DNA from: Dasypus novemcinctus
Taxonomy: Eukaryota; Chordata; Mammalia; Cingulata; Dasypodidae
Reading direction: 5' to 3'
DNA: 64,000 nucleotides
Assembly (NCBI RefSeq): GCF_030445035.2
Contig: NC_080680.1
Coordinates: 116,152,228-116,216,227 of the forward strand
A program made the position numbers and the translations under genes. Below the pieces are notes generated by a model. The model ran no database searches. It worked only from the letters and a program-made list of their open reading frames with translations, and was not told the DNA's origin. Positions 34,571 to 46,514 of the stretch are shown here, one piece after another; position 1 is the stretch's first letter, and each line of letters begins with the position of its first letter.

Positions 34571-35585
34571 GTTTGGGAGATTTTTTGAAGGTTAATTCAA
34601 TCTCACTACTTGTGATTGGTCTGTTGAGTGCTTATATTTCTTCTTTTGTCATTGTAGGTTGCTTGTGTGCTTCCAGAAATTCATTCATTTCATCTAGATT
34701 GTCCATCTTGTAGGCATACAATTTTTCAAAGTAGTCTCTTATGATACTCTTTATTTCTATGGGGTCAGTGATGATTTTCCCTCTCTCATTTCTGATTTTT
34801 CAAATTTGCATCATCTCCCTTTTTTCTTAGTTAGTCTAATTAAGGTATGCCAATTTTATGAATCTTCTCAAAGAACCAGCTTTCATTTTGTTAATTCTTA
34901 CTAGTGTTCTTTTTATTCTCAATTTCATTTATTTCTTCTCTAATTTTTGTTATTTCCTTCCTTTTGCTTGCTTTGGGTTTTGGTTGTTCTTTTTCTAGTT
35001 CCTACAGGTATGCAGTTAGGCCTTTGAGTTTAGCTCTTTCTTCTTTTTTAATGTAGGGCTGTACATTTCCCTTTCAGCACTGATTTAACAGCATCTCATA
35101 AATTTTCATATATTGTGTTCTCATTTTCATTAACTTCGAGATAGTTACTGATTTCTTAGACAATTTCCTCCTAGACTCACTGATTGTTTGAGTGTTTTAG
35201 TTAACTTCAATTTATTTGTGCCTATTCCAGTACTCCATCCTTTATTGATTTATAGCTTCATTCCATTGTGTTCAAAGAAAGTGCTTTGTGCAATATCAAT
35301 CTTTCTCAGTAATTTGAGATTTGTTCTATGACGTAGCATGTGGTCTATCCTGGAGAATGATTCATGAGCACTTGAGAAGAATGTATATATTGCTGCTTTT
35401 AGGTGTAATGTTTTGTATAAGACCATCGGTTTTAGTTTCTCTGTCATATTATTAAGGTCTTCTGTTTCTTTATTAAGCTTCTGTTGAGATGTTCTGTCTA
35501 ATGGTGATAATGGTGCATTGAATCCCCACTATGATTGTAGAGGCAACTATTTCTCCCCTTAGTTTTGCTGCTATTTGTCTCAAGT

Positions 35586-35990
35586 ATTACTAGAAGGAAA
35601 GCTAAAAACTGTAACATGGGACTGTATAAAATTTGAAACCTCATGCAAAAGATGAATAGGGGTGATATTGCATATATAAGACTATTTTCACAAAACAGAA
35701 ATGCAAATAAACAGAAAGGCAGAAACAGAATAGCAGCTATGTATGGCAGGGGAAGCATAGAGAGATAAAGAGGTGATGAGTGTTGACACCAGCTCAACAT
35801 AATGAACAGCTTGAACAGGAGGTGCTGCAGAACTTAAGAAAGAGACACAAGAAGTAAGAAAAGATGGGAACAGGGGACTCAAAGCCTCAAGGACTAAGAG
35901 CCTCTACCCAAGCTTCCATACCGCATTTATTGAATATCTCAGAGATGGGAGTATAGTTACTTTTTATTATTTTAGATAACATTTTGCCAG
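35586..35990. other. No recognisable feature
   Basis: A-rich on plus; between the end of the L1 and the LTR. Nothing recognised. Confidence 0.4.
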
Positions 35991-35996
35991 AGCTAT

Positions 35997-36831
35997 TGTC
36001 AGACTCATGGATCCAAAGGGTATTGGGAGTGAAAGACAAAGAGAGATTGGGATCAGGGCATCTGAGAGCACTGAATCCTCAATCTCATCAGACAAGTTTA
36101 TTGATCTCAGGGGCTTCTTTATATACCCCAAGCATTCGGGAGAACAAGCAACTATCCTAGTTAGCTATTCCCATTATTTCAACCTGTGTAATACACAATA
36201 CACAACCAATCCAAGGTCCACAGAGAAAAGGTGGCATTGGAGTGGGAAAAGTGGACATGGTGGCTGATGGGTATGGGGAATGGCAGGAAGAGATGAGATG
36301 TGGAGGTGCCTTTGGGACTTGGAGTTGCCCTGGATGGTGCTTCAGGGGCAATCACCGGACATTGTAAATCCTCCCAGGGCCCACTGGATGGAATGGGGGA
36401 GAATATGGGCCATGATGTGGACCATTGACCATGAGGTGCAGAGATGCCCAAAGATGTACTTACCAAATGCAATGGATGTGTCATGATGTAGGGAGTGAAT
36501 GTTGCTGGGGGGGGAGTGGTGGGGTGGGGGTGGTGGGGTTGAATGGGACCTCATATTTTTTTTAATGTAATAGTTTTACAAAATCAATAAAAAAAAAACT
36601 ACGATTATCATTCAAAGTACAGAATTTCAATGTTCTATTATATTGTTAAGAAATCTTGTTGCCCATAAATCTTGTTGCCCAGGTTGCCTCGTTCTACCTA
36701 GTCCTCATTCCACCTGAATGTATACATCTTGCTTGATTCATGACCTGCATGTATAGCTACGGAGACAGCATGTCTCGGTGGTCAAGAAAGTAACTTGCTT
36801 CCATGGAAACAACCTACCTTTGTTTCCCACA
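35997..36831 (-). mobile_element. Solo LTR of an ERV2/ERVK-like endogenous retrovirus
   Basis: The minus strand begins TGTGGGAAAC (ending at 36831) and ends CTGACA (at 35997), giving the canonical TG...CA ends. A 6-bp target-site duplication AGCTAT lies at 35991-35996 and 36832-36837, the size used by this class. On the minus strand a TATATAAAG box (about 36124-36116) precedes AATAAA (36102-36097), as expected for U3-R. U3 carries two direct copies of AAATCTTGTTGCCCA (36651-36665, 36667-36681). No internal retroviral genes remain, so it is a recombination product. An L1 tail is inserted within it, leaving about 460 bp of LTR. Confidence 0.85.
36220..36598 (+). mobile_element. Young L1 3' end inserted in the LTR
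   Basis: Sense L1 3' UTR: GATGGTGCTTCAGGGGCAAT, GGGCCCACTGGATGGAA, a G-rich tract (36508-36540), GGGTTGAATGGGACCTCA and AATCAATAAAAAAAA. The 5' boundary is uncertain by tens of bases. Confidence 0.85.
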
Positions 36832-37019
36832 AGCTATCTTGTCCACATTTTCCCCATGTATGCCATGCAAGGTTTAAATGTTTCTTTCTGAAAACAATTA
36901 TGGATAGTTCAGGACAGTGTTTCATATGAAAGGACCTGATGTTCTAAGGTCCATACCCTCATTTATGTTATGGAAACATTTTAACCTCCAGCCATATCTC
37001 CACAGATGAGGTTTTTTGT

Positions 37020-37170
37020 TTGTTTGTCTTTTATTATTATTATAACTGGAATAATAAAAATGCTCCTAAAATGGTTGAAACGATTATGCTGAATGCCAGA
37101 GATTGTACACTTTGGATGGATTTATGCCTTATTAATATGTCTCAATAAAATTGATTTGTTAAAAAAGCAA
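37020..37170 (+). mobile_element. Old L1 3' terminus, sense
   Basis: GATTGTACACTTTGGATGG and ATGTCTCAATAAAATTG followed by an A-rich tail are the terminal 3' UTR of an old L1. Confidence 0.6.
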
Positions 37171-37500
37171 GCAAACAAACAAAAAACAGCATGATACTGG
37201 CTTAAAGATAGACATAAAGACCAAAGGATCAAAATTGATGGTTCAGAAAGGGACCCTCACATCTCTGGTCAAGTGATTTTTGCCAAGGCTATCACTGGGG
37301 CAGAATAATCTGTCCAACAAATGGTGATGGGAGAACTGGATATCCATAGCCAAAAGAAAGAAAGAGGACCCTTGTCCTACACCTTATACAAAAATTAACT
37401 CAAAATGGATGCAAGACCTAAATATAAAAACTAGAACCATAAAAATCCTAGAAGAAAATGTAGGGAAATCTCTCCAAGACCTGATGGTAGGGGGTGCATT

Positions 37501-37994
37501 CTTTTTTTTTTTTTAAGTTTTATTGGAGCACAGTCATGCTCATTCATTTGCCTACTGTCTATGTCATTTTCACGTAACAACAGCAGAATTGAGTATTTTT
37601 CTTAGCGATTTAAAAAAAAAATTATTTCTCTCCCCTCCCTCCCATTGTCTGCTCTCTGTGTCCATTCACTGTGTGTTCTTCTGTATCCACTCTCTTGTCT
37701 GTGGCATTGGAAATCTGTGTCTCTTTTTCTTGCGTCATCTTGTTGTGCCAGTTCTCTGTGTGTGTGGCGCCACTCCTAGGCAGGCTGTGTGTTTTTGCAT
37801 GGGGTGGCTCTCCTTGCAGGGTGCATTCCTTGAACATGGGGCTCCCCTACATGGGGGACACCCCTGTGTGGCACGGCACTCCTTGCACGTATCATGCAGC
37901 TCATCACATGGGTCAGGAGGCCCTGGGTTTGAACTCTGGATCTCCTATATGGTAGATGGACATTCTATCAGTTGAGCCAAATCGGCTTCCTGGA
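37501..37994 (-). mobile_element. DAS SINE with an apparent 3' transduced segment
   Basis: The target-site duplication GGTGCATT (37493-37500 and 37995-38002) brackets two things. At 37607-37994 is an antisense DAS SINE with its own A-rich end. Beyond it, at 37515-37600, are about 90 bp that resemble the end of a mammalian DNA transposon (TTTTATTGGAGCACAGTCATG). Then comes a second poly(T) at 37502-37514. On the minus strand the order is SINE, A-run, unique segment with AATAAA (37523-37518), poly(A), TSD. This is what a read-through SINE transcript would leave. Confidence 0.7.
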
Positions 37995-38384
37995 GGTGCA
38001 TTATTAAACCTTACACTGAAAGCGTGAACAACAAAAGAAAAAATGGTAAATGGGACCTCCTCAAACTTAAAAGTTTTTGTGATTCAAAGGATTTTGTCAA
38101 GAATGTGAAAAAGCAGTCCACTCAATGGGAGAAAATATTTGGAAACCACATATCTGATAAGGGTTTGATTTCCATGCTATATAATCAAAGACTGTAAAAA
38201 GGCAAGAAATCCAATTAAAAATGGGCAAAAGACTGACATTTCTCCAAAGAGGAAATATAAATGGCGAAAAAAACACATGAAAAATTGTTCCATATCTCTA
38301 GCTATTAGGGAAAGGCAAATCAAAACTACAATGAGATATTAACTCACATCTTATAATGTAACTATTATTATAAAAACAGAAAAT

Positions 38385-38432
38385 TTATATATTTTTAATG
38401 TAATATTATTACAAAGTCAATTAAAAAAAACC
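38385..38432 (+). mobile_element. 48-bp L1 tail insertion
   Basis: Contains ATTTTTAATGTAATATTATTACAAAGTC and A8, the last bases of the young L1 3' end (compare 15290-15320 and 36556-36590). It is flanked by the exact 12-bp duplication AAAACAGAAAAT at 38373-38384 and 38433-38444. Confidence 0.88.
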
Positions 38433-39560
38433 AAAACAGAAAATAATAAATGTTGGAAAGGATGTGGAGAAATAGAAACACTTCTTCACTGTTGGTGGGA
38501 ATATAAAATTGTGTAGCCTCTGAGGAGGACAGTTTGAGTGTTCCTCAGGAAGGTAAATATAGAACTGCCATATGATCTGTCAATCCCTTGACTAGGAATA
38601 TATCTTGAAGAACTGAAAACAGTGACTGAACAGCCACTTGCGTACTGATATTCATAGTGGCATTACTCACAATTGCCAAAAGATGGAAGCAACCATGTCC
38701 ATCAACTTATGAATGGATAAACAAAATGTGGTATACACATACAATGGAATACTATGCTGCTGTAAGAAGAAATGGTATTGGGGACACATGTGATAAAATG
38801 GATGAACCTGGAAGACATTACGCTGAGTGAAATAAACCAGACATGAAAGGACAAATATTGTGTGGTCCACTAATATGAACTAAATATGAAGACTAAACAC
38901 ATGGAGTTAAAATCTAGGGTATAGTTTAATAGGAGATAGGAGGGACTGAGAAGGGGTACTGATACTTAATTTATGTAAAATTTTTAATTAACTTGACTGT
39001 GAAAATGTGGCAATGGATAGAGTTGATGGTAACACATTATAGTGAGCATAACTAACACAGCTGGTTTGTAAATGGGATTGTGACTTAAAAGTGTAGTGTA
39101 GAGATGTAAATTTCAATTGGAAGAAAACAAGAGAATAATCTAGGACTGAATAACATAGTGAACCTCATGGTGGATGAGGATTGTGGTTAATATTACGAAT
39201 AAAATACTGTTCTTCTATGAAATAGAAAAAAGGTACATGACTATTTCAAGGTGGTAAGAATATGGAGATGAATGGGAAAATACAGTTGATGTAACTTATG
39301 CACTATAGTTAACAGCAATATTGTAATAAAAGAAGCTACTATATTAATAATAGGTGTGCTATGGGAAAAATATACCCAATGTATACTATGGACCATAGTT
39401 AGTGGAAATGGTCTGATGATATTCTCTCATAATCTGTAACAAACGATCAACAAAAATGTAGTGTTGGTAGAGGAGTGTTGTATGGAAATTCTGCACATTA
39501 TGCATTATTTTGTAAGTTTACTACTTCTCTAATAATATATATATATTAAAAATTGTTTAT

Positions 39561-40084
39561 TCTTATAACATGTTTATATTTAAGTCCTCTAAAACACATG
39601 ATAGTTTGAGCCATCATGGAATATCCCCAATAAAGGTAAACTGGCTTAATCAATCCCTGTGCACTTCCTCCTATTTGTGTCATATGCTGTAAGATATACT
39701 CTGAATGAGTCATCTCATGGATATCCGATCATGTGACCACTATTGAAACTTTGTGCACTTTCATCATAAAATTTCTTTCATAGATACTAACGTATCCTGC
39801 TAGATACAGAATGTTCATGTGTATCCTCTCAAAGAACCCTAATAGAACAGGTTGCTTTTTGGGGTGGTCATGATTATTCCACAGAGATTCTGAATGACTA
39901 TGATGGATGGCTGTGCTACAAAACTTCTCTGATTAGTATGATCATTCATTTACCATCCTTTATTTATCTGTCATTCTTTATCTTCCTGTCCTGAAAACTT
40001 TCTTTGTTCCACCTTTAAATATATCATTGTAGTTTGTGTAAATCCAGAGTTAGAAAAAGTCAATATTTATTTATTATTTACTTA
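39561..40084. other. No recognisable feature
   Basis: Nothing recognised. Confidence 0.4.
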
Positions 40085-40865
40085 TTTATATTTTTAATCT
40101 TTTTAAAAAAGATACATAGATGACACAAAATGTTACATTAAAAAATATAAGAGCTTCCCATATACCCCACTCCCCATACCCCCCACTCCTCCCTCATCAA
40201 CAACTTCTTTCATGAGCGTGGTACATTCACTGCATTTGATGAATACATTTTGGAGCACTGCTACACAGCATGGATTATAGTTTACATATCCATTCGATTC
40301 AGTGTGTTATGGCAGCATATATAATGTCCTGCATCTGTCCCTGCAATATCATTCAGGACATCTCTAAGTCCCGAAAATGCCCCCATATCACACCATTTTT
40401 CCCTCTGCTTGCCTTCAGTAACTCTCATGGCCACTGTCTCCACATCAATAATATAATTTCTTCCATTGCTAGGGTCACAATAATTCTATAGTAGAACACC
40501 AGTAAGTCCACTCTAATCCATTTTATTCCTTCATCCTGTGGACCCTGGGATGGCGATGTCCACTCCACCTCTAAATCTAGAGGAGGCTTAGATCCCATAT
40601 GGCTGATGGATGGGATTCACCTGTTTGCAGTTGTAGACTCTCTTTGGTTCTTTGATGTGGTGGTTGACCATCCTCACCTCCTTGTTAGCTGACCTGGGTA
40701 AGTCCAATGAACTGGAGAGTAGGTGTTGTAATTCTGCAATTCTGCTCATGGTCCAGGTGGCACATGGACAGTCCACAGTTTCAAGTCTCTTGTCCTGTTC
40801 TAGGTGCTGCAGAATTTACCTTTGGAGCATCCTCACCCACAGTTGCCCTGGATTTCTGTGAAAAA
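40085..40865 (-). mobile_element. L1 3' end, antisense
   Basis: AAAGATACATAGATGACACAAAATGTTAC, a C-rich tract, GGCCACTGTCTCCACATCAA and GTGGTGGTTGACCATCC: the same L1 3' region as 10690 and 34134 but longer, with no inversion. Confidence 0.85.
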
Positions 40866-41839
40866 CGCAGTAGAAATAACTTTCCCCTTCAAAAGTTATA
40901 TCATTCTACTTTCAAACAGCTCTACTTTAAAAATCATGACATTAATTATATGGGTTGTCAATTTCCCAAGATGAATATGAACTATCTGCATAATTCATGT
41001 CTTTTGGTAGTCACTTACTTAAATATATCTACTGCTATGTAATTATTGTAATTATGTAAAACAGTTTGGGTGTAAAACAATATGGAAGAGTGAGGACTGT
41101 GGCAAATTCCTTAATTCTACGTAAATGCACATGCTATCATATTCCCTTTTCCACCAGTTTTTCACCTCTGACTCTCTACTCCATGTTTTCATTCAAAGTG
41201 TCTTATTCTCTGTCTAATTACATCTTTTGCATGGCTTGGATTTGGAAGAACATAGCACACTTTTTTCTCTTCACTAAGTAAAATGATTCCACTTTTAAAG
41301 CTTTTTCACATAATTATCTTACTTATTCTTTCTTTCTTGTGTGGTTTTAACTGAAGAGGAGAAATAAATCTCCTAGGAACAGCCCCAGATTCCCTCCAGA
41401 AAACTTGTGGAGAAAAAAGTGTTGTTGAAAAGTTACAAGTTTACTTTAACATGCTCGGTTTTAGACTTTTGAAGACACATGGGGCCCCATCCCTAAGTTC
41501 CCTGTTTGTGCTTTGATATAAGAGAGAAGTAGGTCAGTCAACTTTTAATGATGTCCTCTGAGATGTGCTTCCTGCTCAGGCATCAGTATTAGACTGTTCT
41601 GTATTCCTGTGGGAGGAGATTACCAGCTGGTGTGACGATAACAAGTGGAAAAGAAATTATACCTTCCTAGGTCTGTTGACCTCATTGAAACCTTCCATTT
41701 TCACACAGCTGATGGTCATGTAGACCTAAAAATTGTCCTTATCTGTTTGTTCATGAGATGGATAGGAAGATCTTAGTACTCTCTTAATATAGAGAAAAAG
41801 CTGAGAGATATGGTGGATTATTGGGAAGTGTATGAAGTT
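40866..41839. other. No recognisable feature
   Basis: No gene or repeat recognised. Confidence 0.4.
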
Positions 41840-42010
41840 TGGAGCCTGTTAAAGTGTACTCCAATTCCCACCGGGCCACTTGCTAGCTTTGTGGCCTAGG
41901 ACAATTCATATAACTTCTTTGGACTCCACTTTCCTTATTGCATAAATCATGTATCTCTTTAGATTATTGTAACAAATGCATCTGCCACAAATATGATACT
42001 TCCTGACCTA
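41840..42010 (+). mobile_element. MIR SINE
   Basis: CACTTGCTAGCTTTGTGGCCTAGGACAATTC, ACTTCTTTGGACTCCACTTTCC and TCTTTAGATTATTGTAAC follow the MIR order. Confidence 0.7.
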
Positions 42011-42689
42011 CAAATAACATGAGCTGCTGAGTTGGTTGCTGTTCATCATTTTTAATTAATCTGGAATGATGAAGGGGTGTTGTTCAGAGATAGTCATAAG
42101 AATTTGCTATCCGACTCAGGAAAATCATTGCTGTTTCCTCTTTGGTTAGGGTCCCGATATTCCTAGGACAACTTTGGATTTACTAGTGGTGGCTCTCTAG
42201 AGCCTGCCCTATCGGAGCCATTCCTGACCACACTGGATCTGAGTTCCCCTTGTCCACATCAATGTCTCTGATACAGCCAACGTCCTTTTCAGAGTAAGGA
42301 TGGTTCCATTTTAGGTTTCTTGAGATGCTCCTGTTTATGATTTCAGTGACTGTATACAGCATTGGTTTTCTTTCTACTTCCTGGGAAGCCTATTTACTTC
42401 TCCTTTTAGAGTTTCCCTTTTTCTTCCCTTAAAATTAGAAGTTGCTTTACTTTTTCCAAATACTGAGAAGACATTACCTATGAATAGTTGCATCAAGAGT
42501 CGTCTAATCTGCAGCACCAAACCGAATGCTCATGATTATGTTTAGCTTTCCATCTCCATATTCTGGCTGGATGCCAGCAACCTGATCACCCACTCTCACC
42601 CAAGTAAAACCCATTCATAATTAAATCCTCCTATTCCTTCTCCTTGTTTTGTATAATTTCTACCCCTCCTCTAGAGGGAGAGAAGTACT
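42011..42689. other. No recognisable feature
   Basis: No gene or repeat recognised. Confidence 0.4.
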
Positions 42690-42860
42690 ATAAAAAGTAG
42701 ATGAAAGAGCTAGCACATTTAATCCTCATAAAGAGAAAACTGAGTTTCAGAGGGACTAAAGCACTGTCACAGGTTGTAGGTCAGTAAAGTCAAAGCAGAG
42801 GTTAGAGTCCTATCTAGACTGTACGACTGCTTCAGTGAAAGGGTCTGTATCCTTTAATAA
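42690..42860 (-). mobile_element. MIR SINE, antisense
   Basis: TTTAATCCTCATAAAGAGAAAACTGAGTTTCAGAGGG, GCACTGTCACAGGTTG and GCAGAGGTTAGAGTCC are reverse-strand MIR. Confidence 0.7.
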
Positions 42861-44235
42861 ACGAAAATTGAACCCTCTCATATTCCCTCAACTGCATCAT
42901 GCTGAATACCCATGGCCTTAGGTATAATCAGCAGTTTCTGGTCTTCTGGTTGGTGAAAGCCCTTGGTTTCTAGTATTTACTGTCTATTACCTGTGAATAT
43001 GGGGATATTCACGAGTTTCTCAGGAGGACAATGCAATACTGGGGTCAAGTCAAGGCCAAACTGTTATCCACTCTAATTCATGACCTCTTCCATAAACTCT
43101 GCAGGACTTGATCATCAGAGTCCCCTGAAATCACCTATATATCCATTTAACAGCATTGGAGAAATGCTGAGGTGAAATCCTGTTAGGAGGTCTTAACTCT
43201 CCTGCCCTCTGACATGGTTGTTTTTCTTGATTTAGAAGCAGCTGGATTTCAGGATTTTTCTCTTGCCAGTAGGCATCTGAAGGAAAAGACTGTGGTTAAA
43301 AGACTAGTTTAACCACTTACCAGTTTTATCCCTTCATTTATAAATTAAGAGCAAAAAGACATATTTTCAAGATTATTGTGTTGCTTTATGAAGAAAACAG
43401 ATGTGAATAAATAACACATTACTGGCATATTTGCACTGCAGCCAAATTCTTTGGATTGTTTCTTCTTGCATTTCTTTTCCTTTTGCCGCCTTCTCCCTCT
43501 CTTCCTTATGAAGCCAGGCGTCCTATAAGAAGTCAAGAATGAAGATTTCCCTTAAAAAACTGATTTTTCTGTCTCCACAGAATTTTAATATGCAGTATTA
43601 AATAATTTTCATTCCTTAGGATTGTCCCGAGATGCTTACAGATATCTCTGCTAAGATATTGTAATTGAAAATATTTTACAAAGACTATGTATATCATAGC
43701 TACTGGTCTATCACTAAAGATCATGCTGTACCCGTGGGTATAAACTAAGGCCTGGTTCTATGTGCTCTTAATTTTCATTGTTCTTTTTCCTCTGGCCGAC
43801 AAGCAGGACCAATATTTAGCTGGCACATATGAAGGTAGCAATACTTGTTGCTTATGACAGGCATTTATGCTGATTTATTGGAGCACTTGCCATAGTAGTG
43901 GTTAAATATAGTGAAAATCTCTGTTGCTCTTGAGTCATTTAGAAGTATGTTTTAAATATACCTGCACATGGAGCCTATAAAGTAATGAACTAATTGTCCT
44001 TAACTTAAATGTAGTTAAGAAAGAAAATGTGGATTGTTTAATATAATTTATTTGAAATTTGCTAATGTTTGCTTTTCAGCCCAATGTAATATAAATTTTA
44101 TCTATTTTGCCCATATGCCTCAGAAGAATATGTATTTCATTGCAGTTGAGTTGTTATGCTAGTTAAATGTTTATATATTCTAATTCCTATTTATGTCTTT
44201 GTCTTTCAATACTTGAGAGAGAGATTTAGTTAAAA
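42861..44235. other. No recognisable feature
   Basis: No gene or repeat recognised. Confidence 0.4.
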
Positions 44236-45600
44236 GAAGTTTTGAGGCATTTTATTAGGGGAATAAAGTTTAGAATTACACATCTCCCTGATGAAATGAA
44301 CCTTTTATGGTAATGTAACAACCACTTTTACCTTTAATAATGCTTTTTTGCTCTTAGAACTCCTTTGTCACATATTATTTGCCTAGTATACTTTTTCCAA
44401 TTTCTAATTTTAACCTGTATATTTTCTTATGCATTAGGTAAGTCTATTGTAAATAACATATTGCAAGATTAAATAAAAGGTATATCCAGTATAACAATAC
44501 TATTTTTAAACTGCTGAGTTTAGCCTATTTACATTGATTATGGTTATTGAAATATCTGAATTTATTTCTGCCCTATCACTTCTTGCTTTTCATATGTTTG
44601 TGCGCCTTTTTTTTCTTCCATTGCCATTTTTAATTGATATTTTTGGTTAATTTATCTTTTTGTTATTCTGGTTTTTTCCTTTACAGGAAGTTATAAATCT
44701 ACTTTCTAATTTCTGTAGTTAGTCTTGAAATGTTACAAAACAATTACACTTAAGTCTAAAGGAAAATAATATCAATCTCCCTTACAGACACTATATAGGC
44801 TTCAGAAGGCTTTAATTGCTATCATACAACACAGAACATAATTCCCTTCTGACTTACATAGTATAATTTCCTAGTGTTTTAGTTTTAGTTTACTTTTTTT
44901 TTTAACTCTACAAAACAGATGATGTGGTTGTTGTACTAGACCAGGGTTTCTCAACATAGGCACTGTTGACAATTGGGGCTGGATAATTCTTTGTTGTAGA
45001 GGGACTGTCCTGTGCATTGTAGATGTTTAGCAGCATCCGTGGTTTCTGGCCACTAGATGCTGTAGCAACTCCCCAGTTGTAACAACCAAAAATGTCTCCA
45101 GATTTTGGCTATTGTCCCCTGGGTGACAAAATTTCCTTCGATGGAGAACCATTTTGTAACACTTATTTATATTTAAATACATCTTTACCATTCTATTGTT
45201 ACATCCCAGGTCAAATTTTTGGGGTCATTTTATTTCCATTAAGAGTTTCTTTAGCATTTCCTTTAAAATGGCTTCAACCTCATTTGAAAAAGAGAGCTTT
45301 GATGGGTATATAATTTTAGGTATTCTTAGTAGTTTGAAGATATTATTCTACTGACTAGATTTATATTATTGCTGTAAAGAGAATATTCTCTAAATCTGCT
45401 GTTTTTTAGTAGGTATCAAGAATCCTTTTAAGCTATTTGCTTTGTTTTTGTTATTTTACCATTTCACTGTGATGTGGTTAGGGCCATACACACACACGAA
45501 CAAATTTTAATGTCTTCAGTTTGGAGATATTATGTTTCTAGAATATGACAATTCATATATTTGGTTGATTTTAGAAAATTCTCAGCAGTGTTGCTCCAAA
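44236..45600 (-). mobile_element. Antisense L1 (upstream ORF2 part)
   Basis: T-rich reverse-strand L1 text such as CTTTTATGGTAATGTAACAACC, TTAGCCTATTTACATTGATTATGG and TTTCTTTAGCATTTCC. It is split by MER5A at 44942. No open frame remains. Confidence 0.6.
44942..45157 (+). mobile_element. MER5A (hAT-Charlie DNA transposon remnant)
   Basis: CAGGGTTTCTCAAC, GGCACTGTTGACAATTGGGGC, TAATTCTTTGTTGTAG, GTCCTGTGCATTGTAG, AACAACCAAAAATGTCTCCAG and a closing GGAGAACCA are the MER5A sequence end to end. Non-autonomous and inactive. Confidence 0.9.
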
Positions 45601-46120
45601 TGTTGATTTTTCTTCATTGTTTCAAATTAGCTTCCCCAGGGACTAGATTCTGAAAGGAGGAATATTGGGCAGGGAGCTTTGGGGGGAGTATTTACAGGAT
45701 AAACACATGTGGGAAATGTGAGTAAATTTGGGCAAGAAACACACTTAAAACAAAGGCCTCAGCTGATTGCACAGGCAGCTCTAGAGCTGGGCTGGCTCTG
45801 CAGAACTGCCCAAATTGAGGCAAAGGATCTGGGCTTTTATACTTCTGTATCAACCAGTCATTGGATGTAGCCTGAACCTTGGAAGTGGTTGTGACCTTGG
45901 GCAAGACATGTTTTTTTGGACAAAGGCGGTCTCTGGAGAGGAGCCCAGCTGTGGGTCATCAGTTGCCAATAGTCTGAGCAGCTGGGAGGATGAGTAGTTC
46001 CGTCTTGAATGGAGAGCAGAAGGCACACCATAGTTGTCATTACATTGGTCCTTTCATTTCATGATCTGATTACTATTAGAGAAGGCCCTCACATTCTTGC
46101 CTCTTGTCTTCAATTATTTG
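45600..46120. other. GC-richer unclassified block, possibly an LTR
   Basis: CCTCAGCTGATTGCACAGGC and GGGCTTTTATACTTCTGTATC (TATA-like) stand out from the AT-rich surroundings. It resembles an LTR in composition, but no terminal TG/CA pair or target-site duplication was found. The ORFs of about 60-70 aa have no support. Confidence 0.3.
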
Positions 46121-46514
46121 TCTTTTGGAGGTGCATTCTGAATAATTTCCTAAGATACATTTTACAGTTTACTAATTTTTCTTTTTGTCAATGACTAATA
46201 TGGAATTCAGCCACATAGTAAGGATTTATTTTGAGCATAATATAAGCTTCTGGTTATGGAACAAGAAGGCAAAAATTAATTTTCCCTATTCCTACCCCTT
46301 TAAATTCAACTAAATACCCTAGAAATTATTCAACAAGCAATCATAAAATGACTCTGAAGTATGGAAAGAAGAAAATGGACTGTTAAGGAAACTCAGGTCT
46401 TGAAGAATGTCCCCATGGTGAGATCCCTGGTTTTGGTAGATTGAATCGTGTCCCCATGAAGGTGTGTTTTGTATGGGGGAATAGCATATCAGATAGCACT
46501 CATTTCTATTCAAC
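46121..46514. other. No recognisable feature
   Basis: Nothing recognised. Confidence 0.4.

Larger units (their letters stand above)
29790..35585 (-). mobile_element. Long antisense L1 (5'-truncated)
   Basis: Read on the minus strand this is L1 ORF2 from within the endonuclease region at the right, through reverse transcriptase, to the 3' UTR and tail at the left. At 33911-34132 a degraded RT stretch still shows KSPGPNGFIGEFYQSF, and the catalytic box FADD is intact at 33365-33354. ORF2 is closed by many stops (longest frame about 73 codons), so it is dead. The 3' UTR covers about 29790-31690 and includes a (CAT)n patch near 30364. Another L1 is inserted at 34067-34570. Confidence 0.9.
37176..39560 (+). 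mobile_element. L1, sense, late ORF2 and 3' UTR
   Basis: AATGGGACCTCCTCAAACTTAAAAG, GAGAAAATATTTGGAAACC, CACAATTGCCAAAAGATGGAAG and GTGGTATACACATACAATGGAATAC are the end of ORF2, then the 3' UTR down to about 39550. It is closed by stops. Two insertions lie within: 37501-37994 and 38385-38432. Confidence 0.88.

Noticed and set aside
36007-36267. 86-codon ORF across the LTR
   Set aside because: It crosses the LTR/L1 boundary; no coding features.
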